64,000 nucleotides of DNA from positions 620,001 to 684,000 of the forward strand of contig JAYWVB010000003.1 of the NCBI GenBank assembly GCA_039881045.1, written 5' to 3'. Position 1 is the stretch's first letter, and each line of letters begins with the position of its first letter. The notes under the pieces are model-generated. The model ran no database searches. It had not been told where the DNA came from and saw only the letters and a program-made list of their open reading frames with translations. Source of the DNA: Chaetomium olivaceum (taxonomy: Eukaryota > Ascomycota > Sordariomycetes > Sordariales > Chaetomiaceae). The position numbers were made by a program, and so were the translations under genes. Of the stretch, positions 1 through 12,000 are shown in pieces.

Positions 1-964
1 GATTACGAGCGTCTCCTCCTCGGTCAACCGGATTCGTCTGAGCTCTGGATTGCGTACATGGCTTCTCAGATGCAAATCAACGACCTCGCCAGCGCAAGGC
101 AAGTGGCCGAGCGTGCCATCAAGACGATCAACATCAAGGAGGAAACCGAGAAGCTCAACGTCTGGATCGCTTACCTCAACTTGGAAGTTGCCTACGGCAC
201 CGAGGAAACTGTTGAAGAGGTCTTCAAACGCGCCTGCACCTACAACGACGACCAGGAAGTCCACGAGCGCCTAGCAAGCATCTACATCCAGTCCGGCAAG
301 CACAAGGCAAGTTGTCCTCTTTTACCATCCTTACCTCCTTTACCCCTTCTCAACTCGTCATATTAACTGCCATCCACAGGAAGCCGAAGCCCTCTTCGAA
401 GATAAGATCCTCAAGAAGTACGGCTCGCGATCCCCACACGTCTGGATCAACTACGCGCACTTCCTGCACGCGACCGCAGGGCAACCCGAACGCGGGCGCG
501 CGCTCGCCAAGCGCGCCCTACAAATCCTCGGCAACCCAGCCAACACCAGCAGCGGCGGCAGCGCCGCCCAGGCACACCTCGCGCTGCTGCCCAAGTTCGC
601 CGCGCTCGAGTTCCGCTCCCCGCACGGCGACCGCGAACAGGGCGCACCCTCTTCGAGAACCTGCTCGCCACCTACCCGCGCAAGTTCGATCTCTGGAACC
701 AGCTGCTCGAGAGTGTCGGTGCCCGCCGAGGACAGCGATGTGGCGGTCGTCAGGGACCTGTTTTATCGCGGGAGCAAAGTCAAGGGGCTCAAGCCGCGCC
801 AGGCGAAGGCGTGGTTTAGGAGGTGGGCGAAGTGGGAGGAGGAGAGGGGCGATGCGAAGAGTAGGGAGCGAGTGTCGGCGAGGGCGGTGGAGTGGACGAG
901 GGTCGCGGGGAAGGGGAAGGGCGGTGAGGCTGAGGGGGGAGAAGAGGCGGAAGAGGAGGAGTAG
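1..964 (+). CDS. RRP5: rRNA biogenesis protein RRP5, C-terminal part (5' end outside window)
   Basis: C-terminal HAT/TPR-like region of Rrp5, the large U3/SSU-processome protein needed for both 18S and 5.8S/25S rRNA maturation in the nucleolus. The sequence opens in frame at base 1 (DYERLLLGQPDSSELWIAYM), a typical HAT repeat, and continues through ARQVAERAIKTINIKEE and a second repeat to a Glu-rich tail ending at the TAG at 962-964. Exon 1 is 1-306 and exon 2 is 380-964; the intron (307-379) starts with GC, not GT (AAG|GCAAGT ... CCACAG). Between about 641 and 713 the conserved stretch RTLFENLLATYPRKFDLWNQ lies one frame away from the flanking sequence; the flanking frame stays open, so the break is silent in a simple ORF call. 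The N-terminal S1 domains are not in the window. Family assignment is secure from the HAT pattern and the conserved WFRRWAKWEE motif. Confidence 0.88.
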
Positions 965-987
965 TAGGGATGGGTGGTTGTTTATTG

Positions 988-991
988 TTAG

Positions 992-1035
<44 letters not shown>

Positions 1036-1036
1036 G
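988..1036. repeat. (GTT)n microsatellite in RRP5 3' region
   Basis: About sixteen near-perfect GTT/TTG units directly downstream of the RRP5 stop codon, presumably in the 3' UTR. Confidence 0.95.
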
Positions 1037-2740
1037 GGTGGATGGCTTTTTGTTTGTTATGCGTAACTGGGATCTTGATATCCAAAAAGTAAAGAAGATC
1101 ATGGGTTGGTCTGGAATGTAGGTTCTACTCATTGATTGTATCATTTTGGTGTTCCCTGTTCACTTGCCATGATCATGTGGTGCTTCCTTCCATTCTCCCA
1201 CCAAGGTCAATACAAGGCCAGGTCACGCGAACTACCCCTCCTTACCTTCGCACCTGGTCACACCTCGCCATCACGACTCGACGGCACGCAATGACACCAC
1301 AACACGACATGACATGTGCATAGGTGGCCGGCCGGCGAAGTCGGTCTTGGCCACCGGAAATCAGCCGCCTATGTACCTGCGGGCGGTGGGCGTTTAAACC
1401 CTACACGGAATAGATCGATCTGCTCGATCGGGAGCTTGGTGATGGATGCGATTCCATGGTACTGGGACGTGCGGTGGTGGTGTTACACAATGCAGGTACG
1501 CATCTATCTACGTAGTTGGGGTGCACGACTTCATCCGGGGGGCGAGTCGGCTATCCATCAACCAGGTGTATTTCAACCGGGCTGAAGGGCAGTGATATAA
1601 TGTAAGTCACGAGATGTTGGCTTGCCGGCGCATCCATGGTTCACTTCACTTCGACATGTCAAGAATCTAATTCGGGTCATAGGAACTAGCAGAAATGCCC
1701 TTGGTGTGTATGAAACTATATGACACGTCGCTAAACGTTGTTGCCAACGCGCGCGCATGTCGGTGTGTAGTAAATAAATGTATCAATTGTAAACATATTC
1801 GGTTGACCCTTCCGGTCAAACGGACTCCGACCTTCATAAACTCAGAACCCGCTTGCTCGCTTGCTTCCAGATTGGCCTCCCACCCCCAATGGGCCGTTGC
1901 CCTAACGCCGAAAAAGAGAAAAAGATCCGCCCCCTAAAATAGACAGCCTGGTGATGATATGATGATGGTGTTGAAATGGTAATGGAACGATGCGGTTATG
2001 GGATGTCAATGACGATGGCCCTCCGGAAATTGAAACAGGTAAATGATTGAACTCCTCCCATGCAGTAGTAGATGCACCTGACCCTAGGTAGATGCGAAAT
2101 GGAATGTTTTGATGCCGGGTTGCCTGCCGGACATGGCTGTTGAAAATGGTAATGCTCGGCTAGTGCGGAGTCGATTAAAAAAGATTTGTTGGCGGGGGGT
2201 GTTTCGAGGGCCACCCATGACCGTCTCAGGGTCCAATATCCATATGCAGTGCATGCGGGAATAAAAAATCAGATGCTCGCCGTCGTGAGTCGCTTGATTG
2301 TCGGCCGAAATCCAGGCGACGCAATTCGTCCGGTTGAGGAACCCCCACACCCCGCACTGAATTTGTTTTGAAACGAAGTGCATCCATCGGGCACCGATGG
2401 TCTTTAGGGCGGAAGTCCTCTGGCCGAGGTTGAGAGTGTCGTCGCTGGGAGATCTGACTGGCCTGGGGTTTTCGAGACGCTACCGCGAAAGAAGAATGTG
2501 ATGATCGCATGCGAAAATCCCACAGGCCGCTTCACAATGTGGCCTTCCCGATTTGGTAGACCCGGCCGTGTTGATGTGTGCTTGCCAAGTAATGCCAGTC
2601 CTTCCGATGACGACGTTGGGCGGGTCGGCAGATTGTCGAGTTGATTCTCATTCGCGACAAGGAGCCACGACGCACCTGATATCGCACGTTGGATGATCAG
2701 GCGTGTGGCGACTGCCGCACTCGACCTTCCGGTGGTGTGT
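1037..2740. other. Intergenic, no gene recognised
   Basis: About 1.7 kb between the 3' ends of RRP5 (+) and the unknown gene at 2741-4159 (-), so a convergent 3' spacer. Only short open frames without codon-usage or homology signals are present. A CCTAGGTAGATG string lies near 2083-2095. I see no RNA gene. Confidence 0.6.
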
Positions 2741-4159
2741 CTAGTGAGTGACGGCGACCCATCTGGCGGGCACTCCGTCGGGCCTGATCTCGTACGGGCT
2801 GGTGTTGGATTTCCTAGGTGGAAGCGCCCAACGTGCGCGGCCGGGTCGCTGGTCGTCGAGCTTGCCGCTCTTCCGCATGGCCATCTCCATGACAGCGATA
2901 CGGATAAAATCTGGGTTCTCACGCATCTCGCGCTGGCGTGGCCCTGGCATGGGATGCTCCGTGACCACCGGTTTCGGTTGCGCCGGTTGCGTCGCTGCTG
3001 CCGTCGACGTTGAAGATGGGCCGATTGACGGGTAAGGGGAACGGCCCGAGTTGGATGACGGACTGCGCGCTCGGTGAATCTTGTATGTCTGCATCTGAAT
3101 CGAAGCTGTAAAGGTTCGTAGCGCTGGGCCAGACGCCACGGGCGCGGGCTTCTCCAAACGCGCCGTTGTGGTGGGGTTCAGGTAGCGCCGGAGCGCAGCC
3201 GTCGGTTCCTCCTCGAGAAGGGGCGGCCGGCGCTCATCCGTGTATGGAACTTGGGGGTCGATCGTCAGGATGGATCGCGTGAGGAAGTCCTCGGGCGGGA
3301 TCGATGAGAAGTTCAGGTTGGAAAAGGACCGTGCGGCCTGGCGCAAGGCCCGTAACGAGGCAGTCAGGTTCGACTTAAAGGCCGACTTGAGCGGACTGAA
3401 AGGCAGTCGTGAAGTCTTCCTGTCCGGGGCCTCCTCTTTGTCACCGAATACACTCAAATCCAAGTCCGCAATTTCGTTCTCGGGAGACGACAATGGGTGA
3501 CTCTCTGGTTCGCCGGGTGGTGACGATACCGGTTCCATGGAACGTCGGGTCGGTTGAATCTTGCGCCTCCTCAGCGGCGTGTGGGGCGACTCGAGTGAGG
3601 AAAACGTGTTGTCGGTGGTGAAAGAGTTGCTCAGCGATGGCATAGACTCCATCGAGATTGTCCGCGTGGAAAGGACGGACTCGGGCATGCTATCGCAGAC
3701 AGATGTGTCATCGGCCTCGAGATCCTCGGGTGCCATCAACAGAATGTCCAAGGGGCTCTTGCTCAGCGTTAGGCTAAGCTCCTTCTCGGATTCTTGTGCT
3801 CTCTCAATGATAGATTCCACTGTCATTCTTTTTTCTGTCTTTGTCTGGCGCAGACTCCGTGTCGTCTTCGGGGGCGGGATGCTGGTGACAGCCAACAAGG
3901 CCGCCACCGAGGCCGGGATAGCGTCACGCGAGTGCGCATCCCTTGAACGGGCCATGGAATGGTTCCTCCGACCTCCATGGCTGCGGTGTGGTTTCTGCGT
4001 GTGCGCCGGGTGTGTCGGGTCTCGAGATTTCGGTCTTGTCGGGATCTGAACCGGAGTTGAAGTGGTCATCGCCCGCGTTGGCATCATCTCTGATCTGGGG
4101 GTGCCCGGGGCTCGCGACCCAAATCCATCTTCTCTCGGCCTCTGCAATGCTGCTGACAT
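2741..4159 (-). CDS. Conserved filamentous-fungal protein of unknown function
   Basis: Single-exon gene, about 472 residues from the first ATG at 4159 (MSAALQRPREDGFG). The open frame continues upstream to 4357, but only with a TTG, so 4159 is the likely start. The protein is mostly Ser/Pro/Thr/Arg-rich and probably disordered. An acidic patch lies mid-protein (DLEADDTSVCDSMPES), followed by a basic helix-like stretch (LKSAFKSNLTASLRALRQAA). The C-terminus is the most protein-like part: RENPDFIRIAVMEMAMRKSG, then GRARWALPPRK and GVPARWVAV. That ending resembles a motif I associate with uncharacterised proteins of Sordariomycetes, but I cannot name a domain or function. There is no signal peptide or membrane helix. 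It is convergent with RRP5. The gene is probably real from its length and GC3 bias. Confidence 0.7.
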   Translation of the reverse strand: MSAALQRPREDGFGSRAPGTPRSEMMPTRAMTTSTPVQIPTRPKSRDPTHPAHTQKPHRSHGGRRNHSMARSRDAHSRDAIPASVAALLAVTSIPPPKTTRSLRQTKTEKRMTVESIIERAQESEKELSLTLSKSPLDILLMAPEDLEADDTSVCDSMPESVLSTRTISMESMPSLSNSFTTDNTFSSLESPHTPLRRRKIQPTRRSMEPVSSPPGEPESHPLSSPENEIADLDLSVFGDKEEAPDRKTSRLPFSPLKSAFKSNLTASLRALRQAARSFSNLNFSSIPPEDFLTRSILTIDPQVPYTDERRPPLLEEEPTAALRRYLNPTTTARLEKPAPVASGPALRTFTASIQMQTYKIHRARSPSSNSGRSPYPSIGPSSTSTAAATQPAQPKPVVTEHPMPGPRQREMRENPDFIRIAVMEMAMRKSGKLDDQRPGRARWALPPRKSNTSPYEIRPDGVPARWVAVTH

Positions 4160-5696
4160 GGCGAGGCTGCTGTTGCTGGCGGTGGAATCGGTGTCGACAA
4201 CAAAACGGTCTTCATATCTTTGGGAAAAGGTCGGCGACGGAGAGAAAGATGAAGTATGGGAGAGAGAACCGACCGCTGGGCGACGTGGCTGAACGTGTGA
4301 GGGGCCCTGGCAGCGTTGGGACGAGACGAGAAAGGATCGTGGAGAGACGATGGCCAACTAGGCGTAAATACCGGCCCGCCGCCTGCAGCATGCAGGGCTC
4401 TCAGCCAGTGTGTGTAATCCGGCAGCGCAGATCAACCTGGAGCTGCAGAGCGGGTCATTCCCGGAATGGCCGGTACACGGGGCAGGGCCTTCCTCAGGGC
4501 TGTCCCCAGGTGCCCAGGCGAGCCAGGGCGGCCACTCACAGCGTGTGCAGGCGATGTCTCGCGTGCCGCACCCAGGACAATTCGAGTACGTAAAATGGTG
4601 GCTCGAGGCCCACCCCGGCAGGCGCTGGACCCTGAAGTCGCCGCACCCAAAAACTGGAGCGGGAGCTTGTCTTCCAGACGCGGTGACGGTGTCGGTGACG
4701 GGGATGTTGATGAAGCCGCGAGGCTGGGACCAGATGGCCGGAAGTACATAACAAATAGCGGTAAGAGAAGGGCAGCTTTTGTCAACGCAACGGCTCTGAG
4801 AGACAATCTCCCGTCACGAAGAAGAAGTAGGTGGGGCCGTTGGGAGACGGAATTGTTGACATCAACCACCTGAAATAGAATGGCATCAACGGGTGGCATC
4901 AACTAACCGGCATAGACTTGTCGCCATCGAGAAAAACCGGAAGGATCCCGCTACTCTAGTTAAGTATCAAGAACGTGCACGGGACGCGAAGGCAACTTCT
5001 TATGATCAAAAGTGCAGCAATAATCTGTAGTGAAAGAGCGGAGCGTTCGATAAGGGTTGTGGTACATGTCATGATGCATGCCCATGTGGTACGAGATATG
5101 GTCAACATTCCCCGTTGGCCGAGCCTGTCTTGATACATGTCGTCTCATTAAACGACTTATCAGCCATGCCAAAGTTGGCCCATGACTTCGAAGTTCTCGA
5201 GGCCCTGGAATGCCCGATTACTCACGCGGGTGGACGGCACACGATATGGCTTATCACCTTAGAAGGGTTGGGTGATAAGCAACGACGTCAGCGAACCCTT
5301 TATCGGCTTGATTGGCCACTCAACCTCACGAGACCACCGAAGTGGTGGGGATGGTGGCTTGCCCTGTTTCCTTCCTCGCTTTGGACGCTAACATGAGCAC
5401 TAATCATAAAACGTGCCTTTTCCCCTCCCTTGGCGAAAAGGAATGGCTCAACAATTACTGTGCAATTCCGAACCCAAACACTTGTCGTCGGCGGTTAGGC
5501 TTCAAGTGGATGGGGAAATAGAACGAGAGAATGTTTCCTGACGTTCCATTGCATCTGCTCCACACTTCTTCAAAGCACACGCCCGTGACGCCCGCTTTTT
5601 GCGCGGGGGTCCAAGAACACATGCTCCTGCTGGGCAAAAAAAACCGATACACCCAAAGTCCACACAGCTGTCTTGATGCGATATTCCTCGGTCAAA

Positions 5697-5832
5697 TCGG
5701 ACCCGAACTTAACAGAACGAAGTGGAACAAAATCTCCGGCTTTTTGTCTTCATTTTTGGTAAATTGAACCCGAAATTAAGAAAACTAAGTGGAATAAAAT
5801 CTCTGACTTTTTGTCTTCTTTTTGTTTTTGGT
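5697..5832. repeat. Diverged tandem duplication, two copies of about 65 bp
   Basis: Copy 1 (5697-5760) and copy 2 (5764-5832) share AAGTGGAA-AAAATCT and CTTTTTGTCTTC in the same order. Most differences are C to T or G to A (for example CTCCGGC versus CTCTGAC), leaving copy 2 more AT-rich. No coding potential. Confidence 0.75.
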
Positions 5833-6873
5833 GTATCAGCTTTTTTGGCCAGAGGGAGACATGTTCCCTCTTTTTTAAACCTCCCGCTTTCAACACGCTA
5901 GATCTATCCCGATACCGGTCGGCATCCGGCCCGTCCTGGCAGATGGACAGTGGGACAAAAAGACATCAACGGCCCAACGAACTAAAGCTGCTCGAACTTG
6001 CCAGGCTTGGCTTGTCAAACGCCAACAAGGCGATTCGAACGTCGCAGTCGAAGTCCCGACATCCGTTCTTGGCATTCCTCGTCTTCACGGGCGCGAATCT
6101 CCGCACGCAAAATTGTCAGGAACCCACAAGCAAGGAAAGACCCGGATAGTCACCTTCAAGAAATCTTCTTCCTTCCACATCCGGAATTAGGGCCTCAGTT
6201 TCAACAACGACCTCACCGCTTCGGTCTTGACCAGTCCGAGCCGAACATCGAAGGATCTCGGTAAGTTCTCGACCCGTGTCCAACGGAAGTCGTAAAGACG
6301 GTACGAAGTAGAGAAAGGAAGGAGAAAAAAAAAGAAAAGACAGGAAAAAGAGATCTACCAGACGTTCTCGGCTACAGCAAAGGGTAAATGCATTTCCCAT
6401 CGCGAGTCGTAATTCCAAATGGCCTTACCGCGGCTTTACAACGTCTCATGATCGCCGGCCTTATTCGTACTCCGAGCGGATACATCGGGCAGGCGTTTCA
6501 TCGACAGCGACCTCCCCAGTTCTCTGTAGAATTCCAATGGAATTTCCAATCCCACCCTTCTAGAAGCCGATACCGCGTCTGTCACTGCAGCGAACCAAGG
6601 CGTGGGAGTTCGGATAAGGTAGGTACCTAACTAGAGCTACTCTTGCACTGTACCGTTGCCCAGTATCCAAGACGATTTCCTCAACCACAGGTTCAGTGGT
6701 GGGTGCTTCACGTTTCCAAGATACGCTTCCACTCAAAATAAAGTAACCCATTTATCATTTCATAGTACAAAAGCTTCATGATGGTATATACGACCCCTGA
6801 CAACAGAAAAGACAGACGTGGTATTTTGCTCGTGCCGAATCATGCGCCAGCCCCTGAGAAAAGAAAACCTTTG

Positions 6874-6889
6874 CCCCCCCCCCCCCCCC
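6874..6889. repeat. Homopolymer run of 16 C
   Basis: Sixteen consecutive C residues, just downstream of the stop codon of the minus-strand receptor gene at 7020. Useful as an indicator of local base-calling quality. Confidence 0.95.
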
Positions 6890-7019
6890 ACATCCCAAGT
6901 AAACAAATGAAACACACCCAAGAAAACACCCCCAACCCCATAACAGGTTGTTGATGAACGAGAAGAAGAACGGAAAAAAAAAGGGGGGAAAGAGAACCAC
7001 AACCGATAACTACCCACCC

Positions 7020-7579
7020 CTAAAACGGCCTCCCACTGCCCCCCCACCCTTTCGCCGTAGTCGGCGTCGTCCCCCTCGGCGTAGCAACCCCAAACCTCCG
7101 ATCCAAGTACCTCGACACCCTATCATCATCCCCATACAACACATCATCGTCCTCCCCATCACCGCCCCCCACAATCCCCTGCTCGGGGTAGATACTCTCA
7201 CTGTAATACCGCTCCGGCGGCGCCGTCCGCCGCGGCCCGGGCCCGCTCCCACCCCCCGTGCCAGTCCCAGCGCCAGTTCCAGTGCCAGTGCCAGTGCTCG
7301 GCCGCGCAGGCAGCGGTGTCACCAGCGTCGCGCCCATCGTGATGGTCTCCATCGACGGCCGCGGCCGTGCGCCCCCCGGCGTTCGAGGCGTTTTGGGTGT
7401 TCTTGGCGTTCTGGGCGTTCGCGGCGTCCGGGGTGTCCGGGGTGTCCGGGGCCGGCTCTCCGACGCCGGCAACGGTGGGAGTGGGAGTGTTGGTAAGGTT
7501 GGTAGTGTTGGTAGTGTCGGTAGTGTCGGTAGCGTAGGTACAGCTGCCACCGGCGCGGGCGGTGGCGCGCTGTTGTTGC

Positions 7580-7610
<31 letters not shown>

Positions 7611-9076
7611 CTTGCCGCCGTCCCGGCCGGTGTAGCTCCCCGCGCCGGCGACGGCGATGTCCTTGACGATGCCGTCGATCTCGCGCTGGATGTCGCTGAC
7701 GCGCACGATGCCGTTGCTGGTCATGGTCTGCTCTTCGCTCGACCGCGGCGAGCTGCTGCGCAGCGAGGCGAGCCCGTCGCGGTCGCGGTTGAGGTCGGTG
7801 CGGATCAGCGTGATGGTGGGTCGGGTGGTGGGTCGGGGTTTGGACTTGGACGATTTGGATTTGGTGCTGCGCGTGGTGCTGCCTTTGCGCCCGCCGCGGG
7901 ATCCGCCTCGGCCGAATTTGCGGGCGGCGGTGGTGGTGGCGGTAGTGGAGGGGGAGGTCTCGCGGTCCCAGCCGATGGATTTCTGGCCCATCTCGAGGTC
8001 GGGGTAAGAATTGGTGGCGGTGGTGGCGGTTTTGTTGTTGTTGATGTTGTAATTGTCAGGGGCCCCGCCGCGGGTAGTCCATGACGCTGCGTGCGAACCA
8101 GCCGCCGCGGTCGCGTGAGCGAAAGATGGGGCGGAGGGCTGGCGCCGAGGCGGTAATGATGGCGAGGTTGGTCTCGACGGCCGACGTTACAAAGCCGACG
8201 TTGTGGGAGGCTGCGTTGGGGAAGATAGTGACACCGAAGAGGCCCTGGATGAGCAGGACTAGGCGGATGATGGACGTAATTGTCACGCTGTGGCACGCAT
8301 GGTGAGTGGGTGGCTTAGGAGCAAAGAGGTGTGTTTAGGAGCTGGACGTACAGGAACCCCAGGAGAAAGACAATTAGGAGCGCGGTCTTGGTGCGCCTTG
8401 GGATCCGCAGAGATGAGAAGATCCATAGCGGCAGTCCGATGATCAAAATGTCTGTCAGAATATTGAAGGCGGCGGTCGAGATGTATAACACTCGGCGGTC
8501 GACGCAATAACCACCTCGGACAGTCGGGTCCCAGTTGAACGAAACGGGTGTGCATTGCAGAAGAATGGCAAAGAAGACGCCAACCATTTGGGAAATGTTG
8601 GCAACGTTAAGCCAGAGAAGAAACCGCCGCACCCAATCTTTCTGACCGAACAAGCGGGTAAGAAAGATCAAAACGGAGGACTTGACCAACGCCAAGATCG
8701 GGTTGTACAAGATTTGGACAGCATAAGACCATACTAAGCCTTGGGTTGGATCGTGGGGTGGCACCCTCTCTGGGGATATGCCGACGAAATTGGTCTTGAT
8801 GACTATTACCAGTGTTAGTTATCATACCTAACGGTGTTAATGGTGGTCAGACGAACAGAAGAAGCTGATAACCGTCTCAGCTACAGACAAAAGCATAGCT
8901 ATGCAAACAAGCCAGTCTTCCACAGCCAGACGGCTTGCCACAACCCGGCCTGCTACGCGGGCAGAGACAACGACGAGTGCCAGGGCAGGAAAGAAAAAGT
9001 TGATAAAGAGTGCAAAGATTTGGAGGCCCGAGGCCTGCGGGGACGTTGGCAGAGCCAAAAGCGAAGTAGCGTCCAT
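7020..9076 (-). CDS. SAT4/rhodopsin-fold (PTH11-like) seven-transmembrane protein
   Basis: Integral membrane protein of the fungal rhodopsin/SAT4 family, which includes PTH11-type putative GPCRs of the plasma membrane. The start ATG is at 9076 (MDATSLLALPTS). Exons: 9076-8857, 8802-8352, 8287-7020. Introns of 54 and 64 nt are placed by a TAACTAACAC branch plus AATAG, and by GTACGT...CACAG. Typical motifs are visible: an intron-1-spanning VISFF/IKTNFVGI, then PHDPTQGLVWSYAVQILYNP, ALVKSSVLIFLTRLFG, FNWDPTVRGGYCVD and SHNVGFVTSAVETNLAIITA. The cytoplasmic tail of about 300 residues is low-complexity, with LPT and TPR tandem repeats and an Asn run (7573-7612), and ends in an acidic DGEDDDVLYGDDD. 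The frame changes once near 8059-8078: the helix frame stops at 8056, and the continuation (APDNYNINNNK) lies one base off. Ligand and pathway are unknown. Confidence 0.82.
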
Positions 9077-12000
9077 GATGCGACGCAGTAGTTGTGCTAT
9101 GTCATTACAAAGGAGCGGGTAGGTGGTATAGAGGAAACCTCCATCAGGAGCAATGACAGACGTCTAAAGGATGTAACGAGAGGACAATCGATAAGAGGAA
9201 TCTCGAAAGCAGTCACCAGAAACCCGTGGGCATATCCATCAAGATATAGCAGATAGCCGACTGAGATCTGAGACGAAGCCGGGCTACTGCCGGTGTCGTA
9301 CGGCTACATCATGAGATGATTCCGGGCAACACCATCCGACATGCTCACTCGAAGCTTGCCCTCGCCTTGATCAAAAGCTAGGATGGGCCGTCATGATGAG
9401 CGTTGCATGTCGATCTGTGAGTCGTCTCGTCTCGACTCTTGGAGCGGCTCGCATGCAGAGAGGGCCGGCCGGGTAATCTGCCTCGTGTGTCAAGATAGCT
9501 TCGGGGGTAGACCTCGGAGGGGCGGGAGGTGAATCGGGTGGCGGACGGGTGGCGACCGGCATTGTAGTGAGAAAACTGCCAGCTACAGCCGTTGGTTTCG
9601 AGTTCGCTGGCAAGAAGGCGGATATGGCTGGTTAAACCGTTCTTGACACAGGAAGAGACCGTCTATCGTGCCCAAGGGGATTTCGAGTATCGATGGTCCT
9701 CAAAAGGCTGCTCACGCCTCACCTCCCAGCTTCCCTCAAAACTTCGAATCATTCAAGATGCGGTAGCTCGTCGCCACTTGTTACCTCAGTGTGCAAATAT
9801 TCTCTGGGCGGTGCTTTCTGCGAGATACAAACGCTTCCGAACGGATACCCCAACGGGTCGGGTGAATCAGAACAAGAACAGACGTTACCAGAAGGCAACT
9901 CGCCCAAGGACAAGGGAGTTGAGGCATGAATACCACTAGATGGAACGAACGACGCAAAGAACATGGTATCCAATGTTCTAGAGAGATTCCAGATCATCGA
10001 CAGGGAGTTTACAGCATCGGATGACGGAGGAATCGGCCTTCCATGGCGGGTGATCAAACAAACCAGAAAGACTCCACTCGGCCATACCGATCTTGAGAAG
10101 AAGTCAAGGACCAGGCCTCATGCAAAGAGTAGCAGTGGATGACGCCCCCCTCTGATCCACAGAATAGAGGAAAATCTGGGGAACGGCGGCAGAGCCTGGG
10201 CCTTGTCAAACTGCCGGGACAGAGTGGCATGCGCACAGATGCTCGACTCGACTAAGGAATCCTACCCTGTTGATAAGAGATGGGATTCTACGAGAGATCT
10301 GGCTTTGAAACTCGCTAAAGAGGTTGCCTTCGATGGTACCGGAAGATAGCAAGCAACTGATCACTCTTCAAGGGCAACCTTTGAGGCTTCTAGCTAGTGG
10401 CAAGAACGGGGCTGGCTTTGGAGGGGCGGAGGAATCCGTGGTTGGCCGGTGACTGATGTAAAAAGACGGCTTCTCAAGACGATACTTCTGCCTATAATAA
10501 GGCTGTTGAGCAGCTCAAACAAGAATGTGAGGAAACCGTTGGCGCACAGACTGCACGGCATTGAGACCCTGTTGCGGGGTTCGGCACCTGGTCGATCATA
10601 GGAATCGGATACGACGACGATGGCCGAGGGAGATGAAAGGAAGAGAGATAAACCCGCGGGCCAAGAAAGTCTCATTATGTGAGATGGATGTAAGTTGGTT
10701 GCTGTAAAGTAAGTGCACTGTTATCTGTTCGTGTCGGGTGTTAGTTGTTGTGGGTCAACTCGGGATGGTGTAAGTGAGCCCGATGACAATAATTAACCGA
10801 TGAAGTCTTGTGTTGTTTTTAGCATGGGTAGGCCATCATCGGTCGAATCCAGCCTGCTTAAGAGAAGGCCTACCGACACAAAATTGATCCTTTCTGGCCT
10901 TCTCTCAGTCGTTGTTGGTGTTGGTGTTGGTGTTGGTGCGGTTGATGCCGCGGGTGAGACCCAAAGTGGCTGTCGCTCTGGGCGACGCCGGAACAACTTG
11001 TGTCAAACATTTAGCCAGCCCCAGATTCCAAGTTTTCGAGTATAACGGTACAGCTCCGCCGCCGAACAATGCATTGAGTCTGGAAGACTTCAGTTGCAAC
11101 ATTCTTCGTTCATCCGAAGCACCTAGATTTTAGATTTTGTCAGAGGCCCGTCCTGACTGTTCGCTGTTGGGGCCGGACTGCCTGATCTCTTCCTCAAATT
11201 CATGAATGATATCGACTGTGTTTGTTGTCTGTTAACTGGGCGGCTTGATACTGCGACGAGCCGAAGATGGATGGATACCCTCTGGGCCGAAGGATTGCTC
11301 GCGCAGAATTACCTGAAATATCGTGCCAATCAACACTCGCCATGGCCCAACCATTTTCCTTTTCCATCAGAATGGGCGGGTTTCGTCTGACGGCGGCCGG
11401 TCAATGGTTAGGATTCGGCCTTCCTAGCCCAGCGTCGCATTGCAGGGGGCCCGAATGGCTGAGTGAGCAGGGCTGAGAGCGCGGAGGAGGGAAATGTCTG
11501 AGTTTGTCGTCATCACCACGTGTGGGTCCAGGGATCGAACATTCCCACCCCACTGACTCGGGTGATTGATTCAGCTATTCTAGCGGGTAAGGCCAGTGGA
11601 ATTTCTGTAAACGGTCGCCTCCTCCAATCGTGAGAATCAAAGAACTCCATAGTAAGGCCTAGAGTTCAGGAATTGGTAGGGAAAAGTAGCAAATTGCGGG
11701 GTCGATTGTTCGATCGCACAGATCTGGTGGGTCCCGCCTGAAACCCCGCCGCCGGGAGCCAACCTCGCCCACCGAGATCAGCTGCAAGGAACCGGCCGTT
11801 GCCCTGGAGACAGCGACGTAGGCGCGAACCAGGATTTGGTGCAACTTGCACGGCTCATTTTGCGAAACACAAAGACCATCGGCATCCCACACTCTGACAT
11901 TTTCTTTGGGATTTTACCACCCTCCTCTCGTTTTTTGCTGTCACGGGCCGAGCTGCCACAAACCCAGAGCGTCGCCCGTTGTTTTTTTGATGCGACTCGG

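Larger units (their letters stand above)
4160..7019. other. Long intergenic stretch, no gene supported
   Basis: About 2.9 kb with only short overlapping frames on both strands and no recognisable domain. It contains a decayed tandem duplication (5697-5832), a run of 16 C (6874-6889), a TAGGTAGGTACCTA motif near 6617, and the promoter side of the minus-strand gene ending at 4159. Confidence 0.55.

Noticed and set aside
312..1121. 269-residue plus-strand open frame over RRP5
   Set aside because: It is a shadow frame; the HAT repeats and conserved tail are in the other two frames, and the end is just the GTT microsatellite read as Cys.
2404..2922. 172-residue minus-strand frame
   Set aside because: It overlaps the C-terminus of the 2741-4159 gene in another frame and shows no protein-like motif.
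4432..4902. Overlapping open frames on both strands
   Set aside because: GC-rich DNA gives chance frames on both strands; no domain, start context or neighbour supports either.
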